From: Drosophila pseudoobscura
Taxonomy: Eukaryota; Arthropoda; Insecta; Diptera; Drosophilidae
NCBI RefSeq assembly: GCF_009870125.1
Contig: NC_046683.1
Coordinates: 52,591,869 to 52,655,868 of the forward strand
DNA: 64,000 bases
Direction of reading: 5' to 3'
The notes beneath the pieces are model-generated. The model saw only the letters and a program-made list of their open reading frames with translations, made no database searches and was not told the DNA's origin. This document shows, one piece after another, positions 1 to 10,681 of the stretch. The stretch's first letter is position 1; every line of letters starts with the position of its first letter. A program made the translations under genes and the position numbers.

Positions 1-109
1 CTATTGCTTGCTGGCAACCATCTGAATCTCCGTTATAAAGATAACCAAATCGTTCTGATGCGCTTCTGTGGCATGCCGCTGCTGGTGTCTGCCTTGTCAA
101 ATGCCGCAT
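1..109 (-). CDS. possible 5' end of a gene running off the left edge
   Basis: A minus-strand frame starts with ATG at 109 and stays open for 36 codons to the window edge. Its only support is position: a perfect Motif 1 core-promoter sequence lies about 70 bp upstream on the same strand (176-185), the same spacing seen for IntS7 and the NRBF2-like gene. A second ATG at 129 gives a short frame that stops after nine codons and would be an upstream ORF. I do not recognise the peptide. A plus-strand frame also runs through here, so coding status is unproven. Confidence 0.2.
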   Translation of the reverse strand, partial: MRHLTRQTPAAACHRSASERFGYLYNGDSDGCQQAI

Positions 110-175
110 ATCCTGAAGAAATGCTCCATTTCGTATATTTTATTCCACAAAAAGAATTAACAAAAACAAAACAGG

Positions 176-185
176 AGTGTGACCG
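176..185 (-). promoter_or_regulatory. Motif 1 core promoter element (M1BP type)
   Basis: Reads CGGTCACACT on the minus strand, a full match to Ohler Motif 1, which marks housekeeping core promoters in Drosophila. It points towards the putative left-edge gene and forms the end of repeat R1. Confidence 0.6.
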
Positions 186-600
186 TGGACTTATAAATAA
201 AGTATACGGTCCGACCCGCAGAAATATACCACCTTATTTTAAAAATATACCGTAAATATACTGAAGAATTTAAGTTCTATTATACATATTCCTCGATTTT
301 GATAATCCGTTGAAGATTACTAGCTATCTAGATCTCTCAGCCCTGCCCACATAATTTTATATAATTAATGAATCTATTTTCTACTTGACTGGCTTAATTT
401 ATATACTCACTTTGATTTTTTTGCCTCAGTTTTGGTTCCTCAACAACAATATAGCGTCTCGTATGATGCAAAACCGAACTTAGCCCCCCTAAAACCCATT
501 TGTTTAAACTGGATAACAACTGGAGTTAAACCGCCGAAAATAATACCAATTATAATAATAATAATTACTCTTGTAGGTCCAGCCTATCCTTTATCTTTAT
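176..600. repeat. dispersed repeat copy R1
   Basis: The left part (176-405) matches R2 (3972-4145) and R4 (44664-44905) over about 150-200 bp, roughly 80% identical by eye. Shared blocks include ATATACCGTAAATA, CATATTCCTCG, TTACTAGCTAT and GCCCACATAATTTTAT. The right part (about 475-600) is the reverse complement of the right end of R2; its marker CGAACTTAGCCC faces the opposite way from the R2 copy. No open frame looks real. The family is not identified; it could be a MITE- or Helitron-like non-autonomous element. Confidence 0.7.
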
Positions 601-818
601 CCCCTAAACTTATGGGATTCCAACGCAAGCTCTTACTGTATTCACAGTTAAACAGCACTTGCTTTGGTTATTTTAAAAGTTGCGCGCCGAGCAAGGTCTG
701 TCGGAGACATAATTTTTTTAATAAATACGTTGAAAATTATTTTCAATCTGATAGAGCACTTAAAGCATTAAGCTTTTAATTATAACAAACATTTTAACCA
801 AATTGTAAAACTGTACAT
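406..818. other. intergenic stretch, IntS7 3' side
   Basis: Holds the right half of R1 and AT-rich DNA. On the minus strand an ATTAAA poly(A)-like hexamer at 774-779 lies about 40 bp past the IntS7 stop and is the likely processing signal. I see no gene; the 115-codon plus-strand frame at 432-779 runs through repeat and has no recognisable product. Confidence 0.5.
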
Positions 819-3800
819 CTAAAACCTTCTCGCCTGACCTACTGCCTGAGAAGTGCTAGGCGTTGGTGCTGTAGGTTTTGAGGGATCCTCCAGGACACGT
901 ACCATCATGGAAGATTTGGGGCCAGTGCACCAAATAGTGCCGTGCTCATCGACAACGAACGTTTCCAGCGTCACCTGGAAGTGACCACCGCTCGATATGG
1001 GCAGCAGAAAGCTGCCGGAGAGAAAGTCGCGTTGCGGCTTGACGATCTGGTTCAGGGTGACGGTATCACTTGTGCCGGTCTTCTGCAGCTCGCTACCGGA
1101 ACGTGGTGGCGGCGTTACCAGCTGGGACGTAAGGCTCAACTGCACGGACTCCACACGCCGGAAGTGCTTGACCTGTTTTGAGCCAGCCTGTTGCAGGACT
1201 CCCTCGACCTTAATCACCAGATTACTGCCCGACTGAACGTTGACGGGTTCGGTGGCACTACGTGGCTGTGGGCTAACCGACAGTTTTATCTGCGTAGACT
1301 GGAGAATCTGGAAGAAATAGCGCGGCAGGCAGAGCGGTGTTTTGGTAATTATCTCGATTTGAGCAACAATCACGTCCAGATGGCGGTTGCTGATGGTTTT
1401 GGCGTTGGGCAACTCCTCGGGGAGGTTCTTATGCATCAGCTCCATGCGCCTGCAGCTGGCGGCAAAGAATCGGGTCTCCGGGTGCTCGCCGGTGGTCAGG
1501 AAGACTGGTGACTCTGGTGGCGTGGCGTAACAAATTGACTCGATGATGTGGGCAAGGAGTCCACACTGAAACTCTGCCACTTCCAAGAACTCCAGCGTCA
1601 CGTTGTCCGCATCAAAAGACGACTTATAGAGACGGGCATGCGTCTCCTCGCAGGCCTTCAATGACTTTACCAACTTTCGCAGCTGATTTGTGACGTGTCC
1701 AAACTTTTGCAAATAGTCCCTCGAGTTCTGGGCCAAGCTGCCAGCAATTGCCGGCGGTGGTACAATGACCTGGGCATTCTTTACGGTCACGGCCAAGTGC
1801 AGAGTCTGCAGGAACTGTGCTCGGATCTTGAGGTACTCCTGCGGAAAGGAGATCGCATACTGGATCGAGGAGCAGGCTCGCAGACTGACTCGCGCCATCT
1901 GGTAGAGGTTGCAGGCTGCCTCCAGCCGTTTCATCAGCGGTATCAACGGCTCTGGCGCCGCCGTCGGAGCATAGTTGTCCCTCATGTGGGCGTAGTCCAG
2001 GCCATAATTTAGGATACACTCTGCCTGCGAGATCTGCGAGAGCGTGACGAGGAAGTAGTGCATTTGGTCGTTTATCACGATCTCTGAAATGCTCGTGTAA
2101 ATGTGCGCGGCCACATAGTGATGCCCATAACGACTCGCGCTTCGTGCAATCTTGTACAATGTCCAGCAATTGAGCTTATCCAGGCACTTCTCGAAGCATT
2201 GCACCACCTTCAGGGGCAGATAGCACCCCATTGTGGTCTGAAATACCAGGACACTGAGGATTTCAATCGTGCGCAAGTGTTTCTCAGCATCCTCCGAGTC
2301 GATCAGCTTGTTCAGTTTGTGCAAAATAATCGGCATTCTGGCTAGCATGGGATTAACCTAAAAGTGGATAGAATTAGTGAATGCTCTTCATATATTTCCT
2401 GCAATACTTCTACCTTTGTTTGCGACGGTTCGTCGGTGTCCATGGCTTTGTCGTCACCTTCCTCCAGTCCCTCGAATGTTGTAAATGCATATTTACGGAG
2501 CTGGAAATGCTCACAGAGACGCACCAGAGCCTCGCATATGAGCTCCGCATTGGCTTGGGGATAGACGACATTGTCACCCAGGGTATTGCTGACTATCTCA
2601 ATGAATGTCGCTCCAAATTCGGCATTCGCCTGGCTAATCCTTATGCCATATGCCAGCACACGTCGCAAGTGACGTAGACAGTCGGCTCTCCTGGCCGTGC
2701 ACAGGAGCAGGCCTTCGATGTGAAGACTTACAGTATGCAGGATATCATCCACTTGGCTCTCCTGCTCAGTGCCGAACGCCGCCAGAACTGAGAGGACCGC
2801 CATAGCCTGAGTGGCCGTCGTATAGTCGTCCAGCTTGCTCATGCTCTGGATGCAGAGTCGGAGCAGGGCGACCCGATGCTCCCGCAGCAGCTGTTGGCAC
2901 GTGAGCGGACACTCGCTCAACTTGACGAGAATCGAAAGGAAGAGAAACTGCTCGTGCGAATTGATGCAGGTCTCAAACTTACTAATTAGAGCCTCAAGGG
3001 CAGGCTTGGGCCAAGCGTGGACACTCTTCTTGCCGGCTAGTTCGTTGAAGGAGCGCAGCACCTGGATGCGAACCGGCGTCCGCAAATCTTGCATAAAGTC
3101 CAGCAGCACCTCGAGCTGCCCGGGCACGCCCACCAAGGTGCGGGAGGATAGTTGTGTGAGGGTATCGATGATGGCAACCACAAAACTCTGCGCGGGATAC
3201 TTGGGCAGCAGATCCATACAGAGTTTGTTGACCAGTGCGGCGGTATTGGCATCGTGATGCATGTGCCGCAGCACTGGGATGAGCAACAGCTTCATGGGCA
3301 CTGGCACCTGCAGTGACTCGATCATGTCCGATATCTTGGCGCACATGCTGATGGCGAAGGAGCTGGACTGGGCGGCAAAGCAGCTGCTGGCATAGATGGC
3401 AGCCTCCACCTCCACGGTGTCGTGGCTGTCAAGGGCACGGCGTATAGCATGGTGCACTTGTTGCTTCTCGGGAATCACGCGGGAGACGGCGCCCAGGGTG
3501 CGCAAGAGCAGGGCGCGTGCCACAGGATCGTTCGAGTGCATCACCATAAAGATGCGGCGCACAAAGTTGTCGATGTTGAGGATCTTGTCCAGGTGGTTTT
3601 CGCTCTGCTGGCAGACACGGAGTACCCAGAATCGCAATAGATTCGAGCCACTCACAAAGAACTCCGCCAGCTTGATGAACGACGAGTTGATCAGAATGGG
3701 AAATGGATACTTCTCGAAGAGACGCGGGAACCGCACAATGGACTCGCATTGGATTCCCTGCTTAGCGCTCCGGAGGCCCTTGTCGAGCTCCATGAGCACG

Positions 3801-3877
3801 GCATTGGGATCCTGCTCGTTCTCGTTGAGGAAACATTCGTTGAAGGAGCTAACGCGGGTGCTACTAAAGTGCGACAT
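819..3877 (-). CDS. IntS7: Integrator complex subunit 7 (deflated)
   Basis: Two coding exons, 2414-3877 and 819-2357, joined in phase 0 across a 56-bp GT-AG intron (2358-2413). Together they encode about 1000 residues, the usual IntS7 length. The N-terminal half is a run of hydrophobic helices typical of the family's HEAT/ARM-like repeats. The C-terminal half carries the conserved tail that ends with the proline-rich segment around TAPTPSTSQ. Integrator is the nuclear complex that cleaves snRNA 3' ends and attenuates paused Pol II; IntS7 is a scaffold subunit. The gene is divergent from nbs, and the roughly 990 bp between the two start codons is largely dispersed repeat R2. A Motif 1 variant lies 95 bp upstream of the ATG. 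In D. melanogaster the gene is called deflated. Confidence 0.9.
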
Positions 3878-3971
3878 CTTTGCAACTATTTGCAGTCACT
3901 TATAAGCTATTCATTATTATTTATATTCAATATTTAACTTTTTTCAAACACAAACAAACCGGCATAGAACC

Positions 3972-3981
3972 AATGTGACCG
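3972..3981 (-). promoter_or_regulatory. Motif 1 variant of the IntS7 promoter
   Basis: Minus strand reads CGGTCACATT, one mismatch from the Motif 1 core, 95 bp upstream of the IntS7 ATG. TATACCG-type sequence follows further upstream. Confidence 0.5.
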
Positions 3982-4813
3982 CGGATTTAGCGTCCGACCC
4001 ACAGACCCATTTTAAAAATATACCGTAAATATACTGATGAATTCAAGTTCTATATTACATATTCCTCGTTTTTGATATTCCGTTGAATATTACTAGCTAT
4101 ATAGAACATTAGCCGTGCCCACATAATTTTATCCGATTAGTGAATCTTGTTTCGCTACAAAATGGTATATTTCATCAATTTCATCAATCCATTAAATTTC
4201 ATTTTTAAAGGTTTATTTTACAGAAACTTTCATACGCGGGTTTTTTGATTGTGGCTCTTTCCAATCGTGCTTCCCTGCATCATTTATTCATTTATGGATT
4301 CCACTTATATCCTTGTCAATCATTCACATTCAAACTTAGGCGCTCAACTGTACAATCCAGGCGATAGTATCGACAGCTGTTGGGTGGGATGTTTTTTGCC
4401 TTGAACTTGTTTGTTTAAATCTTATTTTAGACACAATCTAATTAAAAAGAGTACTTCAGATCAGCCAATTATGTAGAAAAGTGATTTAACAATCGAAAAA
4501 AAGTATGTGTTAAGATCTGAGCGTCTTAGCTAGATAGTAATATTAAATGGAATATCAAAGTCGAGGAATATGATTTCCGATCATGGACAGGAACGATTAA
4601 CCCATTGTAGCCACTGGTATGAAAAAACTCTCCACGAAAATTATGATACTTAAAGAATTTTAGCGCAGCTTAGGTGAATCGTCGTCTTTTATTAAGCAAA
4701 GTTAAAAGGTTGGATGGAACTACAAGAGTGATTATTATTATTAGTGTTGTTTCCGCGGCTTATCGTATTCTGTTTAAATAAACATGGTTTCAGTGGGCTA
4801 AGTTCGTTTTTTA

Positions 4814-4823
4814 CGGTAACACT
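4814..4823 (+). promoter_or_regulatory. Motif 1-like element of the nbs promoter
   Basis: Reads CGGTAACACT, one mismatch from Motif 1, in plus orientation 42 bp upstream of the nbs ATG at 4865. It mirrors the IntS7 element at the other end of R2. Confidence 0.4.
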
Positions 4824-4864
4824 GATGGCCTGTTTTGTATTTCGTGATTTTGCTTCAATAAATT

Positions 4865-7401
4865 ATGTTTTTTTTAACGAAAGGCAAGTAAAAATCGTAA
4901 CATTTTGTTGTTTTTCTAACATATTGTAAATTGCAGAAGATGAGAAGTTTGTGTTATTGCCAAATAAGCCAGTCTACACCGTCGGTCGCTTGTCAACCGA
5001 TCTGATCCTGATCGAGGACCTTAGCATCAGTCGCACTCATGTGCGGCTGCACCTGCCGAGTGAGAAGGATGGGGAGCTTCAAATAGAAGATGTGGGCTCG
5101 AAATACGGTACCTTCCTCAACAATGACATTCCCAGAAACAAGAAGATGGCCACAAACACATTGACGCCCCTGCCAGTCGGTTTTAGAGTCCGCTTTGGCG
5201 CCACCACCAACATTTGGCAGGTAAGGCAGATGGAACTGGTGACCACTGCTTCTGCGTTGACGCACGCCCAAGTGTTTGAGCTGACGGAGCTCATTGGGTC
5301 CATGGGCGGATCTGTGGTTCCAAACTGGACAGACGAATGCTCGTATCTGACCATGAACGAAGCCACAGTCACCGTGAAGCTACTGCATGCCTTGTTGGAG
5401 AACAAACCCATTGTGACTTTTGCCTTTTGGCGCAAACTGCTGGCGGCAGCGAAAAGCATTCACGTGCGTGAAGGATGGCCGCAGCCTAAAGACTACCAGC
5501 CCACAAACTTAGATTTAACTTGGCGTCCCGAGCGCACCACCTTGTTCGCCGACAAAACGTTCGTCTTTATGAACCGCAGGCACTTTGAGATCTACGGTGC
5601 AGTTGTCAGAAAGGCAGGCGCCACATGTAAGGATCTCAATTCGGGAGTGCGCAAAACGTTTCTCACAAAGAAGGATGTAATTGTGATTCAATATGTGCCA
5701 TCAACACAGTCCCAGTCAACAGAAACCATCAACAGCATCCAGGGTACGTTTTCTCGAGTCATCATAGACAGAAATAAATGATCGTATTCTTTCAGATATC
5801 TTGGAACAGTCCGGTTTGCGGATTATCCAGGAGTATGAAATCGGTATGGCCCTGCTGCACTGCTCGACCAAAGAGTTTTGCAATCCATCGCACAAGCTCA
5901 TTGGCGATTCGATGACCACTACGGAGTCTATGACTTCGTCATTTCATTGCTCCGTTCTTGTGGCGAATACAGAGCGTAGCGAGTCCACAGCTGGTCCAGT
6001 CTCCGAACTGGTAGTGCCAGAGTCGGACGTCTATAAAATGGAGCCGGAAAGTGATAAGCCCGAAACAGAACCGACAGTACCTAAGAGCAGTCAACAAAAG
6101 CGTTGTCGTGAAATAATTGTAGACTCCTCGGACGAGGAGCAAGAAAAAACAAAAAAGAAAAGATCGATGGAATTGCCATCAGAGAAACCAAAGCCAAGGA
6201 ACAGGAATGCCATATTGGTTGATTCTTCTGATGAAGAACAAACAGAAAAACCTACGGCTCGGGCTAGGCCAAAGAGTCGTGTCGTGAACTCCTCAGATGA
6301 GGAAAACAATATTTCCTCGAAGCCTACAGCTGCCACAAGGCAGTCGACACGCGGTAAAGAGAACTCTGAAAATGTGGACAACAAAAAGGAGCCAGAGAAA
6401 AAATCATCATCTCCCAGACGTTCAAGTCGGAACCAAGCGAAGGCAACTTTGTCTGTGGCTGTTGAGTCTGATGAGGATGATTTTCCGCTCTTTCAATTCA
6501 AGAACAACTTGCAAAAGGAACAACCTAAGAAGCCTGCCGGGACTAGTGTTCTACCCAATTCAGCTGAAAAGACCGCCAATCCGCCGGCAAGAATTAGAGT
6601 CATAAACTTTCTAGAAAAATCGCAGCCTCAAAAGACAGCCCCTCAGCCTTCACAGTCACGGTCGCAGTCCCAGACACAGCCCCGCAAGCGTTTGCGCCTG
6701 GACCTCATTAACGAAAGCGACAGCGATGACGGCGACGAATTGTTCAAATTTTCAGACAGTAAGAAGAAAATGAAGAAGGCGGAGGAACATGCAAATGAAG
6801 ACTCCAACGATGGGCTATTCAACTTCCATTCCCAAAATCAAAGCGAGGAAGATGATCAGAATCAGGACGATGTGCTAACAGAGCCCTTCCGGCCCGAAGT
6901 GATAGATAAACCAAAATCTAAGTACGTTGTGGTTCAACCAAAAGGGTTGCCCCGTAAGGTGGATATCAGTGGCTGGCTATCATGTAGCAGGCTACATGAC
7001 GAAGTTAAGCCGGAACCGAATGTAAGCGGTAACATGGAGGCAGCTCCAGTCGGAGATGAAGTCAATCTGGAGCAGTCCATCAAGCAAGACCCCGATGCTG
7101 ATGAGGCTCACACAAAGTGGCTGGCTTCCATTCAGGACAGCATCCAAGTGCGCCTGTGTGCCATGAACATCACCGCTCGCCCTCATGATGATGTGGACGC
7201 CGCACCAGACGATTCTGTAAGCAAGTACAACGGCCGAAAGAACTTTAAAAAGTTTGTCAAGGTAAGTAACGTTGATTGAGAGAAGGCAATGTGTTTAACC
7301 ATCATATGTGTCCTCCACAGAAAACCAATCTTCATCCACATCAACAAGTTTTGAGTCTGAAACGCCTTCAGTTGGCCGACGGCATTGCCTCGTGTCTATA
7401 A
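4865..7401 (+). CDS. nbs: nibrin (Nbs1), MRN complex subunit
   Basis: Four exons: 4865-4883, 4937-5743, 5796-7261 and 7321-7401, encoding 790 residues. Exon 1 encodes only six and a third codons (MFFLTK...), and its intron begins GC, not GT. The join gives MFFLTKEDEKFVLL, which fits the known fly Nbs start. The FHA domain occupies about residues 20-105, with R24, the SISRTH motif (36-41) and SKYGTFLNN (61-69). Tandem BRCT-like sequence follows to about residue 330. The rest is acidic and disordered, with three repeats of the type [VI]V[DN]SSDEE near 6116-6305 and a basic C-terminus (FKKFVK) near the expected Mre11/ATM-binding tail. Nbs targets Mre11-Rad50 to double-strand breaks and telomeres and activates ATM. 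Its 3' end runs into the convergent NEPRO-like gene. Confidence 0.92.
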
Positions 7402-7425
7402 GAAAACATTTTTTTTCTTTTTCTA

Positions 7426-8534
7426 TTATATTTTACTAATAATAAACTTGCGAAATATGCTCAACGACTTTACTGGATCCTTGGAAACTGTACGGTGGAA
7501 GAGCGTTTGGGCTCCCAGCCACTCGTGCTTGGGTATGGCCTTGGTGACGCAGCTCTTTGGAACGGGACTCTGTTTTCTGGCCTTTGTTTCGCGGGCAATG
7601 AAACGCTTTGCATCCTCCACACTTCGCAGCGCGTCCACGTTGAATTCAGTCTTGGGATTTTGTGCCAGCGGTAGCTCCTCGCGGGCAATCACAGTTCCCA
7701 CGTCAGATTTGGCTTCCAGCTTGGCCTTTTCCACCCTTGTGACCACGGCAGGGGACTTGAACATCACAGCAGGAGCACTGGCATTATCTTCCGTTTGCTT
7801 TTGTGTGGTGGCAATAATTCGTTGCAATTGGGCCGGCAACTCGCAGTTTTCGGGCACAAACTTGTGTCTTTCCACCTGGGGAAACTTGACGCAGTGGGGC
7901 CGCAGCTTGTTGTAGAGACCGGCACTTCTGTTGGCCTGTATGGTGCTTAGTTTGTTGATTTTTGCTATGGCTGCTATGAGCAATGTAATGGTCTCCATGA
8001 AGAAGGTATTCCTCAGTAGTTGAGTGAAATATCTGGCCGCTGTCACACAGCACTCGTGGATGCGTGCATGCAAATGATAGAAGCCCAGCAGTCGCACCAA
8101 AATATACTCAAAGCTGCTACGGGTAGGCATGGCTCCTGCCGTATCGCCGTCGCACACATCGGGCAGGGCACCGCGGAAGTGTTCCAGCTCTCGGGGCAGA
8201 TCTAGACGCAGCAGGCGACAGAGCGCACTGTTTAGCTTACATAGGACCCGAAAACCGGGCATATTTCTAAAGGAGTTCTTACGGCGAGCCATAAGACGCC
8301 CGATCAGTGCTGCCGTATGATCAAACTCCTCGGTATCCGGCTCAGACAATTGTTGCATGTACCTATTGATGAGCACAAAAACGTTCTTTGCTGTGGAGAC
8401 AGGTGTTAGTAATGTGTCCTCGCGTCTAAACTGATCAACCTACCGAATCCTGTATCCTCCACCTGCAAGGTGACCAGCGGCGGCCGTTTTAATTGAAAAT
8501 CATTCCAAAAACACGAAATTTCACTCCCGGCCAT
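7426..8534 (-). CDS. NEPRO-like nucleolar protein
   Basis: Two exons, 8444-8534 and 7426-8390, with a 53-bp intron joined in phase 1, give 351 residues starting MAGSEISCFW. The middle of the protein (about residues 30-200) resembles human NEPRO (nucleolus and neural progenitor protein): an RRK-type basic patch and a leucine-rich helix, then a conserved hydrophobic block (FEYILVRLLGFYHL to LLIAAIAKI) and a YNKLRP segment. The C-terminal third is basic and ends in a short helix. The human protein is nucleolar and linked to rRNA processing; fly function is not known to me. The gene converges with nbs, the stops being only 25 bp apart, and is divergent from Fdx1. The similarity is weak but collinear. 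Confidence 0.6.
7441..7446 (+). terminator. nbs poly(A) signal AATAAA
   Basis: AATAAA 40 bp past the nbs stop. It lies inside the last codons of the antisense NEPRO-like gene, so the mature nbs 3' end overlaps that coding sequence. Confidence 0.5.
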
Positions 8535-8639
8535 GCTGGAAAAAGGTAAATAAAGAATCGATAAGTCGATATTTTTGATTCGATATTTCAGCGATTTTAC
8601 TAAATTTTTTCACATGGGTTAAGTGGGGGAAATTGAGAT

Positions 8640-8930
8640 TATTGAGATACATAATTGAAAAATATTATTTCCGATCATGGACAGATTGAATAGCCCATTG
8701 TCGACCAGTGGGTATACGCATGATAATTATGAACTTGAATAATTTTAGTTCAGTTCAGCTGGTCTTTCGCCGGTGTAAAAAATTTGGAAGTAAAGAGCAA
8801 GGATGGATCTACAAGGAGAATTTAATAACAGTCATTATTTCCGTGGCTTAACTCAAGTTGTTGAGCTTTTTCAAAAGAGGCTTTTAGTGGTGCATTAAGT
8901 GGGCTAAGGTGAACTTATTCAGTTCGTCCA
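8640..8930 (+). repeat. dispersed repeat copy R3
   Basis: Matches the R2 right arm in order: TTTCCGATCATGGACAG, a CCCATTGT block, ATTATGAACTTGAA, GGATGG.(A/T)CTACAAG, TTTCCGTGGCTTA and TAAGTGGGCTAAG. It lies between the divergent NEPRO-like gene and Fdx1. The Motif 1 end is not evident here. Confidence 0.65.
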
Positions 8931-9063
8931 AAACGTCATAAGTCGCGAACCAGTCCCGAACCTGTCGCGAACCTATTCAGCTGTTGCGTGTACGCCGTGC
9001 CTTAATTTAAAATTTTTGTTATTAATAATAATTTGGCGCGTGTGTGTGTGTGTGTGTGCAAAC

Positions 9064-9617
9064 ATGCTAGTCATCAACACTTGCAGAAACACGGCGAGGC
9101 TGGCCCTGCGGAGCGCCTGGCTGAGAAACAACGTTCCAATCAGTTCCCCAATTGCCTCGCGCACTTTCTCGCTGGGGCTGGCCCTGAAGCAGCAAGATGT
9201 GTGAGTGGCGTAAACGCCGTGTTTATGAATGGCTTTTCTTACTTAAACAATTACTACATCACATCTATTGGTTCCAGCGTTAACGTAACCTTCGTACGTG
9301 CCAATGGCACCAAGATCAAGACATCCGGCAAGGTGGGCGACTCCCTGCTTGACGTGGTGGTCAACAACAGCGTGGACCTCGATGGTTTCGGCGCCTGCGA
9401 AGGCACCCTGACCTGCTCCACGTGCCACCTGATCTTCAAGACCAACGACTTCGAGAAGCTGCCCGACAAGCCCGGCGACGAGGAGCTCGACATGCTGGAC
9501 CTGGCCTACGAACTGACTGACACCTCGCGTCTGGGATGCCAAATCACCCTCTCGAAGGACATGGATGGATTGGAAGTGCACGTCCCGTCCACCATCAACG
9601 ATGCGCGCTCCGCGTAA
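9064..9617 (+). CDS. Fdx1: mitochondrial [2Fe-2S] ferredoxin (adrenodoxin/FDX1 type)
   Basis: Exons 9064-9200 and 9278-9617, intron 77 bp, phase 2, 158 residues. The first exon encodes an arginine-rich, acid-free N-terminus typical of a mitochondrial targeting peptide. The mature part has the ferredoxin cluster motif C-x5-C-x2-C ([13 protein letters not shown]), with the fourth cysteine in [16 protein letters not shown] and the C-terminal (A)DAR(S) tail match vertebrate FDX1 better than FDX2. It passes electrons from ferredoxin reductase to mitochondrial P450s (ecdysteroid synthesis) and takes part in Fe-S cluster assembly. A (TG)n run lies just 5' of the ATG. In D. melanogaster this is CG4205 (Fdx1/Fdxh). 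Confidence 0.9.
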
Positions 9618-10681
9618 ATCCCAAAATCCCAGACCCAGGACATAGTTGTTACACTTTTTGTTTGCTATTTGAGTGCTAGATATATATTAAATAATTGAAA
9701 GAAACCTGGGATATTGTCGTTCCAGGCTTCCGAAGCTCAGGCCGCTATTATAGATGCGTGCATAAATTGTTTCGATGGCAATTTATGCCGACTGTTGTTT
9801 TTTTTTTAAAGTGTTAAGCTCAATGGGATCTGTAGATAAATATGTAAATACATATGTGTTCACTAATAAATTTACATGTATTTTCGTACATCTTGCTGGA
9901 TTTGTTGATCTTATAGGAGTGGGGTCCGGGGGATCTGAATCGAAATGTTCGCAAAAAAGCTTCCCCAACTGATAATATTGGTATTATACTACCTTAAGAA
10001 CATTTCATCATCTAATGATAAGGATTGCATTTGTTTGGCTGCCAGCCAGCGATAATAATAGTAGACCGCAAAAGCCCACTCGAAAAGATATGATTGTTAA
10101 TAAAAGTAAACTTTTTATTCATTCGCAGCTATCAAATAAAGTAATAAATAAATAATTTAATATATACATCTGCTATATTAACTTATTGTAAACGATTTTC
10201 TGCTTTTCCATGTCTGCCGCCTTTTACGATAAACGATTACGATATAGTATATGTATGTATAATATATATGTAACATTTGACGCCTTATCCTTATCTGGTT
10301 CCAGATATCTTTCATTATTATATATAATTGTATAACTGAAACTTAACAAGTCTGACAATGCACGAAATTACGCCGCAATTCCGTATGTTTCAAGTTCGAT
10401 TCGTTAATAACTAAGGAAACCATTGATAGTTAAGCATTGTAGGTGTAGGGGCATTCTGTGGTAAAATATAGAAACCATTCGAGTCGGGGGAAACTCAATA
10501 AATAACCAAAAAAAAATAAATAGAGTGTGGAGGAGTGGGATGATGAGGATGACGAGGGTGAATCCATTTAGTGCACATAAAACTGATTTGGTTTTCTGTT
10601 CACGCCGTGTCGTCGCTTATGCTGATGCTGATGCTGATGATTCTGAATCCCAATTCGATTCTGGTTTTGATTCTGATTCCT
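9618..10681. other. 3' flanks of Fdx1 and the ZP gene
   Basis: ATTAAA at 9686-9691 is a likely Fdx1 poly(A) signal. On the minus strand AATAAA at 10114-10119 could end the ZP gene after a roughly 570-nt 3' UTR. The rest is AT-rich, with a short GCTGAT trinucleotide run near 10620. No other gene is visible. Confidence 0.5.

Larger units (their letters stand above)
3972..4825. repeat. dispersed repeat copy R2, spanning the IntS7-nbs divergent promoter
   Basis: The left arm (3972-4145) matches R1 and R4. The right arm (about 4525-4825) matches R3, the reverse complement of R5, and the inverted right half of R1. The arms share about 40-50 bp in inverted orientation: 4065-4110 reads as the reverse complement of 4525-4568 (TCCTCG...GATATTCC against GGAATATC...CGAGGA). 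The copy therefore resembles a degenerate long inverted repeat with a roughly 400-bp spacer. The right end carries the family marker GTGGGCTAAGTTCG at about 4794. Confidence 0.7.

Noticed and set aside
432-779. 115-codon plus-strand frame
   Set aside because: Runs through dispersed repeat R1 and AT-rich DNA; no coding signature.
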